From contig NZ_JACABA010000008.1 of the NCBI RefSeq assembly GCF_013377015.1, forward strand, positions 1 through 62,171: DNA of 62,171 nucleotides, given 5' to 3'. How positions within the stretch are numbered: position 1 is the first letter of the stretch; each line of letters starts with the position of its first letter. This stretch comes from Rhodopseudomonas sp. Lineage in GTDB: Bacteria > Pseudomonadota > Alphaproteobacteria > Rhizobiales > Xanthobacteraceae. This document shows, one piece after another, positions 45,126-53,805 of this stretch. The translations under genes and the position numbers were made by a program. Under the pieces are notes generated by a model. That model saw only the letters and a program-made list of their open reading frames with translations. It was not told the origin of the DNA and did no database searches.

Positions 45126-46423
45126 GAGACCTCGCCGCGACCGCCGCCCCGCCGCTGCCCGCACTGGCCGACAAACTGAAATTCTACGCGATCTGGGTCG
45201 TCGTGGCGCTAGTGCTGTTGCTGCTGCCGAAGCTGTTCGCTACCGGCGGTTCGCTCACCACCTTCAGCCTGATCGGCATCTCGATCATCTTTGCCTTGTC
45301 CTACAACATCCTGCTCGGCCAGACCGGGATGCTGTCGTTCGGCCACGCGGTGTATTACGGCCTCGGCGGCTTTCTGGCGATCCACGCCATCAACATCATC
45401 GGCGCCAACAAATGGCCGATCCCGCTGCCGCTGGTGCCGCTGATCGGCGGCGTCACCGGACTGTTCTTCGCAGCGCTGATCGGCTGGGTCTCGACCCAGC
45501 GCAGCGGCACCGCGTTCGCGATGATCTCGCTCGGGCTGGCCGAACTGGTCGCCTCCTCGGCCTTGATCCTGCGCACCTTCTTCGGCGGCGAGGCCGGGGT
45601 CTCCGCCAACCGCACCAAGCTGCTGAAGGTCTTCGGCTTCAATTTCGGGCCGCAGATCCAGATCTATTACCTGGTCGCGGCCTGGACGCTGATCGCGGTG
45701 ATCGCGATGTACGCGCTGACCCGGACCCCGCTCGGCCGGATGTGCAACGCGGTGCGCGACAATCCGGAGCGGGTGCAGTTCGTCGGCTACGACCCGCACG
45801 TGGTCCGCTATCTGGCATTCTGCTTCGCCGGCTTCTTCGCCGGCATCGCCGGCTCGCTCGCCGCGATCAATTTCGAGATCGCCAACTCCGCCTATCTCGG
45901 CGCGGTGCAGTCCGGCACCGTGCTGTTCGCCGCCTATATCGGCGGCATCGGCTTCTTCATCGGCCCGATCGTCGGCGCGATCTTCGTCACCGTGCTGTCG
46001 CTCGGCCTCAGCGACCTCACCACGGTATGGCAATTGTATTTCGGCCTGTTCTTCATAGCGGTGGTGATGTTCGCGCCCGGCGGCATCACCGGCCTATTGA
46101 TGATGCACCGGCCGCTGATCAAGGCCGGCATGCTGACGCGGATGCTGCCGAGCTATCTGATCGCCCTCCTGCCGACGCTGGCGCTGATCACCGGGCTGAT
46201 GCTGGCGATCGAGACCACCGTGCACTACACCGTCAATCCCGGCGAGGATCCCCACGTCAAGGCGTTCGGCATTCCGTTCAATGCCGCCAGTTCGATCACC
46301 TGGCTGGTGGCCGCGGCGCTGATCGTGGGCGGCTTCGCGCTGGCCCGGATCAGCTGGCGCCGGACCGCCCATGTCTGGGACGAAACGCTGACCGCCGCCC
46401 GCGCCAAGGTGCACGCCACATGA
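45122..46423 (+). CDS. livM: LIV-type ABC transporter permease, LivM (set 2)
   Basis: 433 residues, longer than set 1 LivM (337). The core has LLGQTGMLSFGHAVYYGLGG and LGRMCNAVRDNPERVQFVGY. An extra C-terminal region (about 340-433) adds two hydrophobic segments (LLPTLALITGLMLAIETTVH and WLVAAALIVGGFALARISWR) after the normal permease end. I recall such an extension in some relatives, of unknown role. It overlaps livH and livG by 4 bases each. Confidence 0.9.
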   Translation: MRDLAATAAPPLPALADKLKFYAIWVVVALVLLLLPKLFATGGSLTTFSLIGISIIFALSYNILLGQTGMLSFGHAVYYGLGGFLAIHAINIIGANKWPIPLPLVPLIGGVTGLFFAALIGWVSTQRSGTAFAMISLGLAELVASSALILRTFFGGEAGVSANRTKLLKVFGFNFGPQIQIYYLVAAWTLIAVIAMYALTRTPLGRMCNAVRDNPERVQFVGYDPHVVRYLAFCFAGFFAGIAGSLAAINFEIANSAYLGAVQSGTVLFAAYIGGIGFFIGPIVGAIFVTVLSLGLSDLTTVWQLYFGLFFIAVVMFAPGGITGLLMMHRPLIKAGMLTRMLPSYLIALLPTLALITGLMLAIETTVHYTVNPGEDPHVKAFGIPFNAASSITWLVAAALIVGGFALARISWRRTAHVWDETLTAARAKVHAT

Positions 46424-47169
46424 GCACCGCCATCGAACTCCGCGGCGTCGAAAAGAGCTTTGGCGTCACCAAGGTGATCCAGAACGTCAGCCTCACGGTC
46501 GCCCAGGGTGAGCGCCACGCCTTGATCGGCCCGAACGGCGCCGGCAAGTCGACGCTGTTCAACCTGATCTCGGGTTACATGACGCCGAGCGCCGGCAGCA
46601 TCCTGCTGCGCGACCAGACCATCTCGGGATTGCGGCCGTACCAGATCAACCGCCGCGGGCTGTCGCGCAGCTTCCAGGTCACCAATGTGTTCGCCAACAT
46701 GACGGTGTGGGAAAATCTGCGCTGCGCCGTGCTGTGGGCGACCGGGCACCGCTACGCGTTCTGGAAGAATGTCGACAAGCTGCCCGAGGTGCGCCAGCGC
46801 ACCGCGGAAATCCTGCAGGACATCCACCTGGTCGGCCGCCGCGACGTTCCGGCCGGCCTCCTGACCTATGCCGAACAGCGCGCGCTGGAGATCGGCATCA
46901 CCATCGCGGGCGGCGCCGATGTGATCCTGCTCGACGAGCCGACCGCCGGCATGAGCCATGCCGAGACCGAGCGCGCGGTGGAATTGATCCGCCGCCTCAC
47001 CGAGGGCCGCACGCTGCTGATCGTCGAGCACGACATGAGCGTGGTGTTCGGCCTCGCTGACCGGATCTCGGTGCTGGTCTACGGCCAGATCATCGCCTCT
47101 GGCACCCCGGAGGAAATCCGCGGCAATCCGAAGGTCAAGGAAGCCTATCTCGGCGAGGAGGCGGCGTGA
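46420..47169 (+). CDS. livG: LIV-type ABC transporter ATPase, LivG (set 2)
   Basis: 249 residues. Walker A GPNGAGKST near residue 41, SRSFQVTNVFANMTVWENLR, the signature-like LTYAEQRALEIGITIAGGAD, Walker B VILLDEPTAGMS and switch His in IVEHDMSVVFGLADRI. It starts in the livM stop (ATGA) and overlaps livF by one base. Normal length. Confidence 0.93.
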   Translation: MSTAIELRGVEKSFGVTKVIQNVSLTVAQGERHALIGPNGAGKSTLFNLISGYMTPSAGSILLRDQTISGLRPYQINRRGLSRSFQVTNVFANMTVWENLRCAVLWATGHRYAFWKNVDKLPEVRQRTAEILQDIHLVGRRDVPAGLLTYAEQRALEIGITIAGGADVILLDEPTAGMSHAETERAVELIRRLTEGRTLLIVEHDMSVVFGLADRISVLVYGQIIASGTPEEIRGNPKVKEAYLGEEAA

Positions 47170-47864
47170 TGCTCGAGGTCAAAGACCTGCACGCCTATTA
47201 CGGCAAGAGCCACATCCTGCAGGGCGTCGACATGCATATCGACGCCGGCGAAGTGGTCAGCCTGTTGGGCCGCAACGGCGTCGGCCGCTCCACCACCGTG
47301 AAGGCGATCATGGGCGAGGTGCCGCCGCACGGCACAATCAGCTTCAAGGGCGCCAACATCGCCGGATTGCCGAGCTACAAGATCGCGCATCTCGGGCTCG
47401 GCTATGTGCCCGAGCATCGCGACATCTTCCCGGGCCTCACGGTGCGGCAGAACCTGATGCTCGGCGTCAAGGACCCGAAGAACCCCGGCAAGTGGCGGCT
47501 CGACGACATGCTGGAGATGTTCAGCAACCTCAAGGAACGCGCCGACACCGCCGCCGGCGTGCTGTCCGGCGGCGAGAAGCAGATGCTGACGATCTGCCGC
47601 ACCCTGATGGGCGATCCCGAACTGGTGATGATCGACGAGCCGACCGAGGGCCTCGCCCCGATCATCGTCCAGCAGGTCGGCGACCTGATCGCCGAGATCG
47701 CCCGCCGCGGCGTCGCGATCCTGCTGGTGGAGCAGAAGCTCTCGATCGCGCTGCGGATCTCGCACCGGGTCTATGTGATGGGCCACGGCAAGATCGTGTT
47801 CGAAGGCACCCCCGAGGAACTCAAGGCCAATGACGCCATCCGCAAGGAATGGCTCGAGGTCTGA
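47169..47864 (+). CDS. livF: LIV-type ABC transporter ATPase, LivF (set 2)
   Basis: 231 residues. Walker A reads GRNGVGRST, with Arg40 in place of the usual Lys. Signature LSGGEKQMLTICRTL, Walker B LVMIDEPTEGLAP and LLVEQKLSIALRISHR are normal. I recall GRS-type Walker A in other LivF proteins, so it may be a tolerated variant rather than a loss. The ATG at 47169 overlaps the livG stop; a GTG one codon earlier is possible. It is the last gene of set 2. Confidence 0.92.
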   Translation: MLEVKDLHAYYGKSHILQGVDMHIDAGEVVSLLGRNGVGRSTTVKAIMGEVPPHGTISFKGANIAGLPSYKIAHLGLGYVPEHRDIFPGLTVRQNLMLGVKDPKNPGKWRLDDMLEMFSNLKERADTAAGVLSGGEKQMLTICRTLMGDPELVMIDEPTEGLAPIIVQQVGDLIAEIARRGVAILLVEQKLSIALRISHRVYVMGHGKIVFEGTPEELKANDAIRKEWLEV

Positions 47865-47895
47865 GGCAATACCACCTAGGCCTCGGGCCGACCGC

Positions 47896-48288
47896 TTACC
47901 GGCTCGCGTTCCATTCGGAAATTCCGAGCAGGCGCGCTGCCGCAATGAGCCGCTGATCGTAGCTGGCCAGTTGCACCAGCTGCTTTTGAGCGCGGATGAA
48001 CTCCATAGCTCCAAGATGAATGGCATCCAGCGTCCGGACCGGAACTGGAAAGGCCTGCAACGAGCGCGTCAGCACAGGTCCCACCATTTCGATCATGGCC
48101 ACGCGACCGATCAAATTCCGCACCGCATCGCCATGCGAATCGTGAAGCTGCTGCGCATTGATCCGATTCCAAACCTCGCATTCAAGCAGCCGACTGGACA
48201 CCAGTTGCTCGTCCCAGAGCTCATCGGGCGGAGATCGATCTTCTGCCAGCAGATATGCGAGCGCGACAGAGCTATCGAGATAGATCAC
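47896..48288 (-). CDS. VapC-type PIN-domain toxin
   Basis: 130 residues from a GTG start overlapping the antitoxin stop by 4 bases. PIN acidic residues: Asp in MIYLDSSVALAYLLAE, Glu in LLECEVWNRINAQQ, Asp in VRTLDAIHLGAMEFI and Asp in ASYDQRLIAAARLLG. It should be an RNase toxin neutralised by its upstream partner. It faces the end of transporter set 2 tail to tail. Confidence 0.88.
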   Translation of the reverse strand: MIYLDSSVALAYLLAEDRSPPDELWDEQLVSSRLLECEVWNRINAQQLHDSHGDAVRNLIGRVAMIEMVGPVLTRSLQAFPVPVRTLDAIHLGAMEFIRAQKQLVQLASYDQRLIAAARLLGISEWNASR

Positions 48289-48575
48289 CGGTCTGCTCGA
48301 TCGTTCTGAAGATCATTCAAGAGAGTGGCGATCGTCATCACCGGTTGGCGGGCCGGTGGCCCGCGCCCGACCGAGACCGGCGGCGTTAGCCAGCCCTGGC
48401 GGACGGCATCCAGCAACAGCGCGTCCGACAGAATCGAACTTCGGGTTGGGCTGGGCGGACCCATTTCAGCCACGACACGGTCCCGATCGGTGACCAGAAC
48501 GGTCTCGCCACTGGCGGCGATCCGGACGTATTCGCTCAATCTGTTCTTGAGTGTCTTGAGACCGACGGACCGCAT
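48285..48575 (-). CDS. Phd/YefM-type antitoxin
   Basis: 96 residues. MRSVGLKTLKNRLSEYVRIA and SGETVLVTDRDRVVAEMGPP match the Phd/YefM N-terminal fold, which binds operator DNA as a dimer. The C-terminal part with Pro/Arg (VSVGRGPPARQPVMTIATLL) should hold the toxin. A near-consensus promoter with an inverted repeat lies just upstream, fitting autorepression. Confidence 0.88.
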   Translation of the reverse strand: MRSVGLKTLKNRLSEYVRIAASGETVLVTDRDRVVAEMGPPSPTRSSILSDALLLDAVRQGWLTPPVSVGRGPPARQPVMTIATLLNDLQNDRADR

Positions 48576-48604
48576 TGCGAAAGACCCACGGAGCGCATTG
48601 ATAA

Positions 48605-48633
48605 ATTGTAGCTACCAGAGGCTACTTTGTCAA
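48605..48633 (-). promoter_or_regulatory. Near-consensus promoter with operator-like repeat, toxin-antitoxin pair 3
   Basis: On the minus strand TTGACA (48633-48628), exactly 17 bases, then TACAAT (48610-48605). GTAGC (48608-48612) and GCTAC (48621-48625) form an inverted repeat across the spacer and -10, where a repressor would block polymerase. It is the best sigma-70 match seen in the window. Confidence 0.75.
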
Positions 48634-48867
48634 AAATGTTTGGCAATGGCCGTCCACACCCCTATGGCGAGCCCGCCATCCCGGTTGGCCCGGCAGTATC
48701 CAAGTGATCCAGAACCTCCTTAGTCGAATATGGCCGACCATCCCGCTGGTGTAAGTTCGGACAAGCGGATAAACCGCTGATGCAAAGCGTCGAAAACGCT
48801 TGGACGGCAAGCAGAATGGGACCGCAGGCCGGATCCATCGCCGAACCAGGCTCGAGGGAGGAAAGGT

Positions 48868-49698
48868 TTGGAACACGCATTGGAAGTGCGCGACGTGTCC
48901 TTACGCTTCGGCGGCGTGCGCGCGCTGAGCGAGGTCAGCTTCGCCGTCAATGATGGCGAGCTGTTTTCCATCATCGGACCGAACGGCGCGGGCAAGACCT
49001 CGATCGTCAACTGCATCTCCGGCCGCTATACCCCGACCGAGGGCCAGCTGTTCTGGCGCGGCCGTGACATCACCGCGCTGAAACCCAACGCTCGCGCCGG
49101 GCTCGGCATCGGCCGCACCTTCCAGAACCTGGCGCTGTTCCACCACATGAGCGTGCTCGACAACATCATGGTCGGGCGACACCATCTGCTGAAAAACAAT
49201 TTCATCACCGGCTCGCTGTACTGGTTCACCGGCGCCCGCAAGGAAGAACTCGAGCATCGCCACAAGGTCGAGGAGATCATCGACTTTCTCGACCTGCAGA
49301 GCGTGCGCAAGGCCACCGCCGGCACCCTGCCCTACGGTTTGCGCAAGCGCGTCGAACTGGCCCGCGCGATGGCGCTGGAACCGAGCCTGATCCTGCTCGA
49401 CGAGCCGATGGCGGGGATGAACTTCGAGGAAAAGGAGGATATGGCGCGCTACATCGTCGACCTCAACGAAGAATACGGCATGACGGTGATGATGATCGAG
49501 CACGACATGGGCGTGGTGATGGACATCTCCCACCGCGTCATGGTGCTGGATTTCGGCCGCAAGATCGCCGAGGGCGATCCCGGCGCGGTGCTGGCCGATC
49601 CGCATGTCAAGAAAGCCTATCTGGGCGAGGAAGACGAAATCCTGGTCGATCCCGACGACGCGCCGGATCATCCGACAGCTCCGGAGTGCGCGGCATGA
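48868..49698 (+). CDS. livG: LIV-type ABC transporter ATPase, LivG (set 3)
   Basis: 276 residues from a TTG start supported by GGGAGG 6 bases upstream. Walker A GPNGAGKTS near residue 39, GRTFQNLALFHHMSVLDNIM, LPYGLRKRVELARAMALEPS as signature region, Walker B LILLDEPMAGMN and switch His in MIEHDMGVVMDISHRV. It has an acidic C-terminal tail of about 20 residues (EEDEILVDPDDAPDHP). It starts set 3 and overlaps the acyl-CoA synthetase gene by 4 bases, tying transport to activation. Confidence 0.93.
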   Translation: MEHALEVRDVSLRFGGVRALSEVSFAVNDGELFSIIGPNGAGKTSIVNCISGRYTPTEGQLFWRGRDITALKPNARAGLGIGRTFQNLALFHHMSVLDNIMVGRHHLLKNNFITGSLYWFTGARKEELEHRHKVEEIIDFLDLQSVRKATAGTLPYGLRKRVELARAMALEPSLILLDEPMAGMNFEEKEDMARYIVDLNEEYGMTVMMIEHDMGVVMDISHRVMVLDFGRKIAEGDPGAVLADPHVKKAYLGEEDEILVDPDDAPDHPTAPECAA

Positions 49699-51626
49699 TC
49701 GACTATGCGGGCCGGGTGGCGCAGGCCGATACCTTTCCGAAGCTGCTGCGTCTCAACGCCCGCGAACATGGCAGCGAGATCGCGCTGCGCGAGAAGGATC
49801 TCGGGCTGTGGCGAGTGTTCAGCTGGAGCGACTACCAGCGCCGGGTGCATGACTTCGCGCTCGGCCTGCTCGAACTCGGCCTCACGCGCGGCGACGTCAT
49901 CGGCATCATCGGCGACAACCGCCCGGACTGGGTCGCGGCCGAAATCGCCAGCCACACCATCGGCGCGATGAGCCTCGGGCTGTATCGTGACGTGCTCGAC
50001 GAGGAAGCCGCCTACCTGCTGACCTACGGCGAAGCGCGGCTGGTGTTCGCCGAGGACGAGGAGCAGGTCGACAAGCTGCTGGCGCTGGCCGAACGGGTGC
50101 CAAACCTGCAACACATCGTCTATTCCGACCCGCGCGGTATGCGCAAATACGACGACCCGCGGCTGCTGGAAGCCGACAAGCTCGCCGCGATGGGCCGCGA
50201 CCGCGCCGCGCGCGAACCCGCTTTGTACGACCAACTGGTCGACGCCACCAAGGGCGAGGACGTGGCGATCCTCGGCACCACCTCCGGCACCACCTCGCAT
50301 CCAAAGCTGGCCATGGTCCCGGCGGGCCGGCTGCTGCGCCATTGCGCCGCTTACCTCGCCTTCGACCCAAGAGGGCCCGAGGATGAGTACGTCTCGGTGC
50401 TGCCGCTGCCATGGGTGATGGAGCAGCTCTACGCGCTGGCGCAGAACCTGATCTGCCGGATGAAGGTCAACTTCGTCGAGCAGCCCGACACCATGATGAA
50501 CGACTTCCGCGAGATCGCACCGACCTTCGTGCTGTTCGCGCCCCGGGTGTGGGAGGGCATCGCCGCCGACGTCCGAGCCCGGGTAATGGATGCATCGCCG
50601 CTCAAACAGGGCCTCTACGGCATCGGCATGAAGACCGGGCTGGCGGCGCTGGCGCAGGGCCGGCATTCCGGCTTTGCCGACGCTGTGCTGTTCCGGGCGC
50701 TGCGCGACCGGCTCGGCTTCACCCGGCTGCGGTCGGCCGCCACCGGCGGCTCGGCGCTGGGTCCCGACACCTTCAAATTCTTTCGCGCGATGGGCGTGCC
50801 GTTACGGACGCTGTACGGCCAGACCGAGACGCTCGGCGCCTATACGCTTCACCGCGAAGACGCCGTCGACCCCGACACCACCGGCGTGGCGCTCTCCGGC
50901 GACATCGACATCCGCATCGATCATCCCGACATCCATGGCGTCGGCGAGATCGTGGTGCGGCACCCCAACATGTTCGTCGGCTACTACAAGAATCCGGAAG
51001 CCTCCGCCGCCGACATGCAGGACGGCTGGCTGCATTCCGGCGACGCCGGTTATTTCAACGACGCCAAGCAGCTGGTGGTGATCGACCGCATCAAGGACCT
51101 GGCCGAGACCTCGCATGGCGAGCGGTTCTCGCCGCAATATATCGAGAACAAACTGAAATTCTCGCCCTACGTCGCCGAGACCGTGGTGCTCGGCGCCGGC
51201 CGCGACGTGCTGGCGGCGATGATCTGCATCCGGTTCTCGATCATCTCGAAATGGGCGGAGAAGAAGCGGATATCCTTCACCACCTATACCGACCTCGCCT
51301 CGCGTCCCGAGGTCTACGCGCTGCTGCGCAAGGAGGTCGAGGCGGTCAACGCCACGCTGCCGCCGGCGCAGCGGATCGCCAAATTCCTGCTGCTGTACAA
51401 GGAGCTCGACGCTGACGACGGCGAATTGACCCGGACCCGAAAAGTCCGCCGCAGCGTCATCAACGAGAAATACGGCACCATCATCGACGACATCTATGGC
51501 GGCGCGCGCGATATCCCGGTCGATACCGTAATCAAGTTCCAGGACGGTACCACCCAGCGGATCCGCACCACGCTCCAGGTCGTCGACCTCGCCCGCGATC
51601 AGGTGCTCGCGGAGGCCGCGGAATGA
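49695..51626 (+). CDS. AMP-forming long-chain-type acyl-CoA synthetase
   Basis: 643 residues. It activates a carboxylic acid to its CoA thioester through an acyl-AMP. Motif A (P-loop) is LGTTSGTTSHPKLAMV, the A4-like region TLYGQTETLGAYTLHREDAV, the hinge GWLHSGDAGYFNDAKQLVVI and the A8-like segment KDLAETSHGERFSPQYIENK. The C-terminal catalytic Lys region is DGELTRTRKVRRSVINEKYG. It is FadD15-like in length. It is coupled by ATGA overlap to livG, so the imported substrate is presumably an acid trapped as CoA ester. Confidence 0.9.
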   Translation: MIDYAGRVAQADTFPKLLRLNAREHGSEIALREKDLGLWRVFSWSDYQRRVHDFALGLLELGLTRGDVIGIIGDNRPDWVAAEIASHTIGAMSLGLYRDVLDEEAAYLLTYGEARLVFAEDEEQVDKLLALAERVPNLQHIVYSDPRGMRKYDDPRLLEADKLAAMGRDRAAREPALYDQLVDATKGEDVAILGTTSGTTSHPKLAMVPAGRLLRHCAAYLAFDPRGPEDEYVSVLPLPWVMEQLYALAQNLICRMKVNFVEQPDTMMNDFREIAPTFVLFAPRVWEGIAADVRARVMDASPLKQGLYGIGMKTGLAALAQGRHSGFADAVLFRALRDRLGFTRLRSAATGGSALGPDTFKFFRAMGVPLRTLYGQTETLGAYTLHREDAVDPDTTGVALSGDIDIRIDHPDIHGVGEIVVRHPNMFVGYYKNPEASAADMQDGWLHSGDAGYFNDAKQLVVIDRIKDLAETSHGERFSPQYIENKLKFSPYVAETVVLGAGRDVLAAMICIRFSIISKWAEKKRISFTTYTDLASRPEVYALLRKEVEAVNATLPPAQRIAKFLLLYKELDADDGELTRTRKVRRSVINEKYGTIIDDIYGGARDIPVDTVIKFQDGTTQRIRTTLQVVDLARDQVLAEAAE

Positions 51627-51642
51627 ACGGAAACCTCTCCAC

Positions 51643-51725
51643 CGTCATGGCCGGGCTTGACCCGGCCGTCCACGCCGTCCCGTGCTGCCAAGACCTGGAT
51701 GCCCGGGACAAGCCCGGGCATGACG
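51643..51725. repeat. REP-like palindromic element (family D)
   Basis: CGTCATGGCCGGGCTTGACC at the left pairs with GGACAAGCCCGGGCATGACG at the right over about 80 bp. It lies inside operon 3, between the synthetase and livH genes, and is closely related to the element at 36084-36165. Confidence 0.8.
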
Positions 51726-51777
51726 CGGAAAGGCTTTCAGCTTTCACGAAATGCAACGACGCCGGAAACGCATCCGC

Positions 51778-52671
51778 ATGAATTCCCAGCTTCTGATCCA
51801 GCTTCTCGTCAACGGCCTCGTGGTCGGCACGCTGTATGGCGTGGTGGCGATGAGTTTCGTGCTGATCTACAAGGCCACCCAGGTGGTGAATTTCGCGCAG
51901 GGCGAGTTGCTCTTGGTCGGCGCCTGGGTGTGCTGGACGCTGCTGGCTAAATACCAGGTGCCGTTCTATCTCGGCATGCCGCTGACGCTGGTGTTCATGT
52001 TCGCGTTCGGTATCGTCATCCAGATCGTGTTCCTACGGCCGATGATCGGCGAACCGATCATCTCGGTGATCATGGTGACGATCGCGCTGTCCACCGTGCT
52101 GCAGGCAGCGCTGAAATGGATCTACGGCGTCAGCCCGCAGCCGTTTCCGCGGGTGTTCGAGAGCCAGTCGGTGAGTTTCGCCGGGCTGCAGATCCAGACC
52201 GTCTATGTGATGAGCCTGGTGGTCTCGGTGGCGATGATGATCGGGATGGCGTGGTTCTTCCGGGTCTCGAAATATGGTCTGGCGATGCGCGCCACCGCGT
52301 TCAACCAGCAAGTAGCGCAGTCGCTCGGCATTTCGGTGAAGAGCGTGTTCGCGATGGCCTGGGCGATCTCCGCCACGGTGTCGGCGGTCGCCGGCGTCGT
52401 CGTCGCCGTGGTCAACGGCGTTTCGTCGGGGCTGTCGGCCTACGGCATCAAGGTTTTTCCGGCGGCGATCCTCGGCGGGCTGGATTCGATCGGCGGCGCG
52501 GTGCTCGGCGGCATCATCATCGGGCTGTTGGAGAACGTCGCCCAATATGTCGACAGCGAATATCTGCACTGGGGCAATCTCTACGAGATCGCGCCGTTCT
52601 ACGTGCTGATCATCATCCTGATGATCAAACCCTACGGGCTGTTCGGCACCAAAGACATCGAGCGGATCTGA
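51778..52671 (+). CDS. livH: LIV-type ABC transporter permease, LivH (set 3)
   Basis: 297 residues beginning MNSQLLIQLLVNGLVVGTLY. Hallmarks: ATQVVNFAQGELLLVGAWVC, coupling helix LAMRATAFNQQVAQSLGISV and the Gly-rich FPAAILGGLDSIGGAVLGG. An in-frame ATG at 51751 would add a short Arg-rich tail; the later ATG fits the family. It follows the synthetase after a palindrome and precedes livM by 3 bases. Confidence 0.92.
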   Translation: MNSQLLIQLLVNGLVVGTLYGVVAMSFVLIYKATQVVNFAQGELLLVGAWVCWTLLAKYQVPFYLGMPLTLVFMFAFGIVIQIVFLRPMIGEPIISVIMVTIALSTVLQAALKWIYGVSPQPFPRVFESQSVSFAGLQIQTVYVMSLVVSVAMMIGMAWFFRVSKYGLAMRATAFNQQVAQSLGISVKSVFAMAWAISATVSAVAGVVVAVVNGVSSGLSAYGIKVFPAAILGGLDSIGGAVLGGIIIGLLENVAQYVDSEYLHWGNLYEIAPFYVLIIILMIKPYGLFGTKDIERI

Positions 52672-52674
52672 CCC

Positions 52675-53748
52675 ATGGCAAGCCCCTCCCTGATCCCCGC
52701 CGGCGATTTCCGCACCACCTACGCCGCCGACACCACGATCTTCCCGACCCGGACCAGCCGCAACGCCGCGATCGTCGGCCTGATCCTGATCTGTTTCGCC
52801 CCGATGGTGCTGAGCGCCTACTGGCTCAGCATCCTGATCCAGATTGGCATCTTCGGCATCGCGGCGCTGGGCCTCAACATCCTGGTCGGCTTCACCGGCC
52901 AGATCTCGATCGGCCACGCCGCGTTCTTCCTGCTTGGCGCCTTCACCTCGGCCTACATCTCCAACACCCTGCCGATCCCGGTGTTCTTCGCGATTCCGCT
53001 TTCCGGACTGCTGACCGCGCTAGTCGGGCTGGTGTTCGGCCTGCCGGCGGCGCGGCTGAAGGGACTGTATCTGGTGATCGCCACGCTGGCGGCGCAATAT
53101 ATCCTGCTCGACTTCTTCTCCCGCGCCGAATGGTTCACCGGCGGCTCGGTGCCGGCGATGGCCAACCCGTTCTCGATCTTCGGCTACGTGCTGCGCGGCG
53201 ACCGGCAATATTTCTACGTCGTGCTGGCCTATCTGCTGGTCAGCTACCTGCTGGTGACCAATCTGATGCGGACCCGCGACGGCCGCGCGCTGGTGGCGGT
53301 GCGCGACCACTATCTGTCCGCCGAGATCATGGGCATCAACCTCACCAAATACCGGACGCTGTCGTTCGGGCTTGCAGCGTTCTATGCCGGCCTCGCCGGC
53401 GCGCTCTACGCACATTACCAGCTGGTGGTGTCGAACGAAGGCTTCGGCATCGAACGCTCGATCATCTTTCTCGCCATGATCATCATCGGCGGCACCGGCT
53501 CGATCATGGGCACGCTGATGGGCACCGCCTTCGTGGTGCTGCTGCCGGAAACCATGGAATGGATCAGCGCCGGGCTGAAGGGCAGCGCGATCGACCGCGC
53601 GCTGTCGCTCAACAACAACCTGACCTTCCTGCGCGAGATCGCGATCGGACTGATCATCATCGCGTTCCTGATCTTCGAGCCGGACGGGCTGGCGCATCGC
53701 TGGCGGCAGATCAAGACCTACTGGAAACTCTACCCGTTCTCGCATTGA
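52675..53748 (+). CDS. livM: LIV-type ABC transporter permease, LivM (set 3)
   Basis: 357 residues. Hydrophilic N-terminus (about 40 residues), then helices with LVGFTGQISIGHAAFFLLGA, a RALVAVRDHYLSAEIMGINL coupling segment, and IIIGGTGSIMGTLMGTAFVV. Ends in a short basic tail. It is followed by the binding-protein gene after 57 bases with a strong ribosome site, so set 3 order is G-synthetase-H-M-binding protein-F. Confidence 0.92.
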   Translation: MASPSLIPAGDFRTTYAADTTIFPTRTSRNAAIVGLILICFAPMVLSAYWLSILIQIGIFGIAALGLNILVGFTGQISIGHAAFFLLGAFTSAYISNTLPIPVFFAIPLSGLLTALVGLVFGLPAARLKGLYLVIATLAAQYILLDFFSRAEWFTGGSVPAMANPFSIFGYVLRGDRQYFYVVLAYLLVSYLLVTNLMRTRDGRALVAVRDHYLSAEIMGINLTKYRTLSFGLAAFYAGLAGALYAHYQLVVSNEGFGIERSIIFLAMIIIGGTGSIMGTLMGTAFVVLLPETMEWISAGLKGSAIDRALSLNNNLTFLREIAIGLIIIAFLIFEPDGLAHRWRQIKTYWKLYPFSH

Positions 53749-53805
53749 GGTCGGAACGGGACGGATCGGACGCACGACCTCGACAAAGACCACCGGAGGA
53801 ACAGA

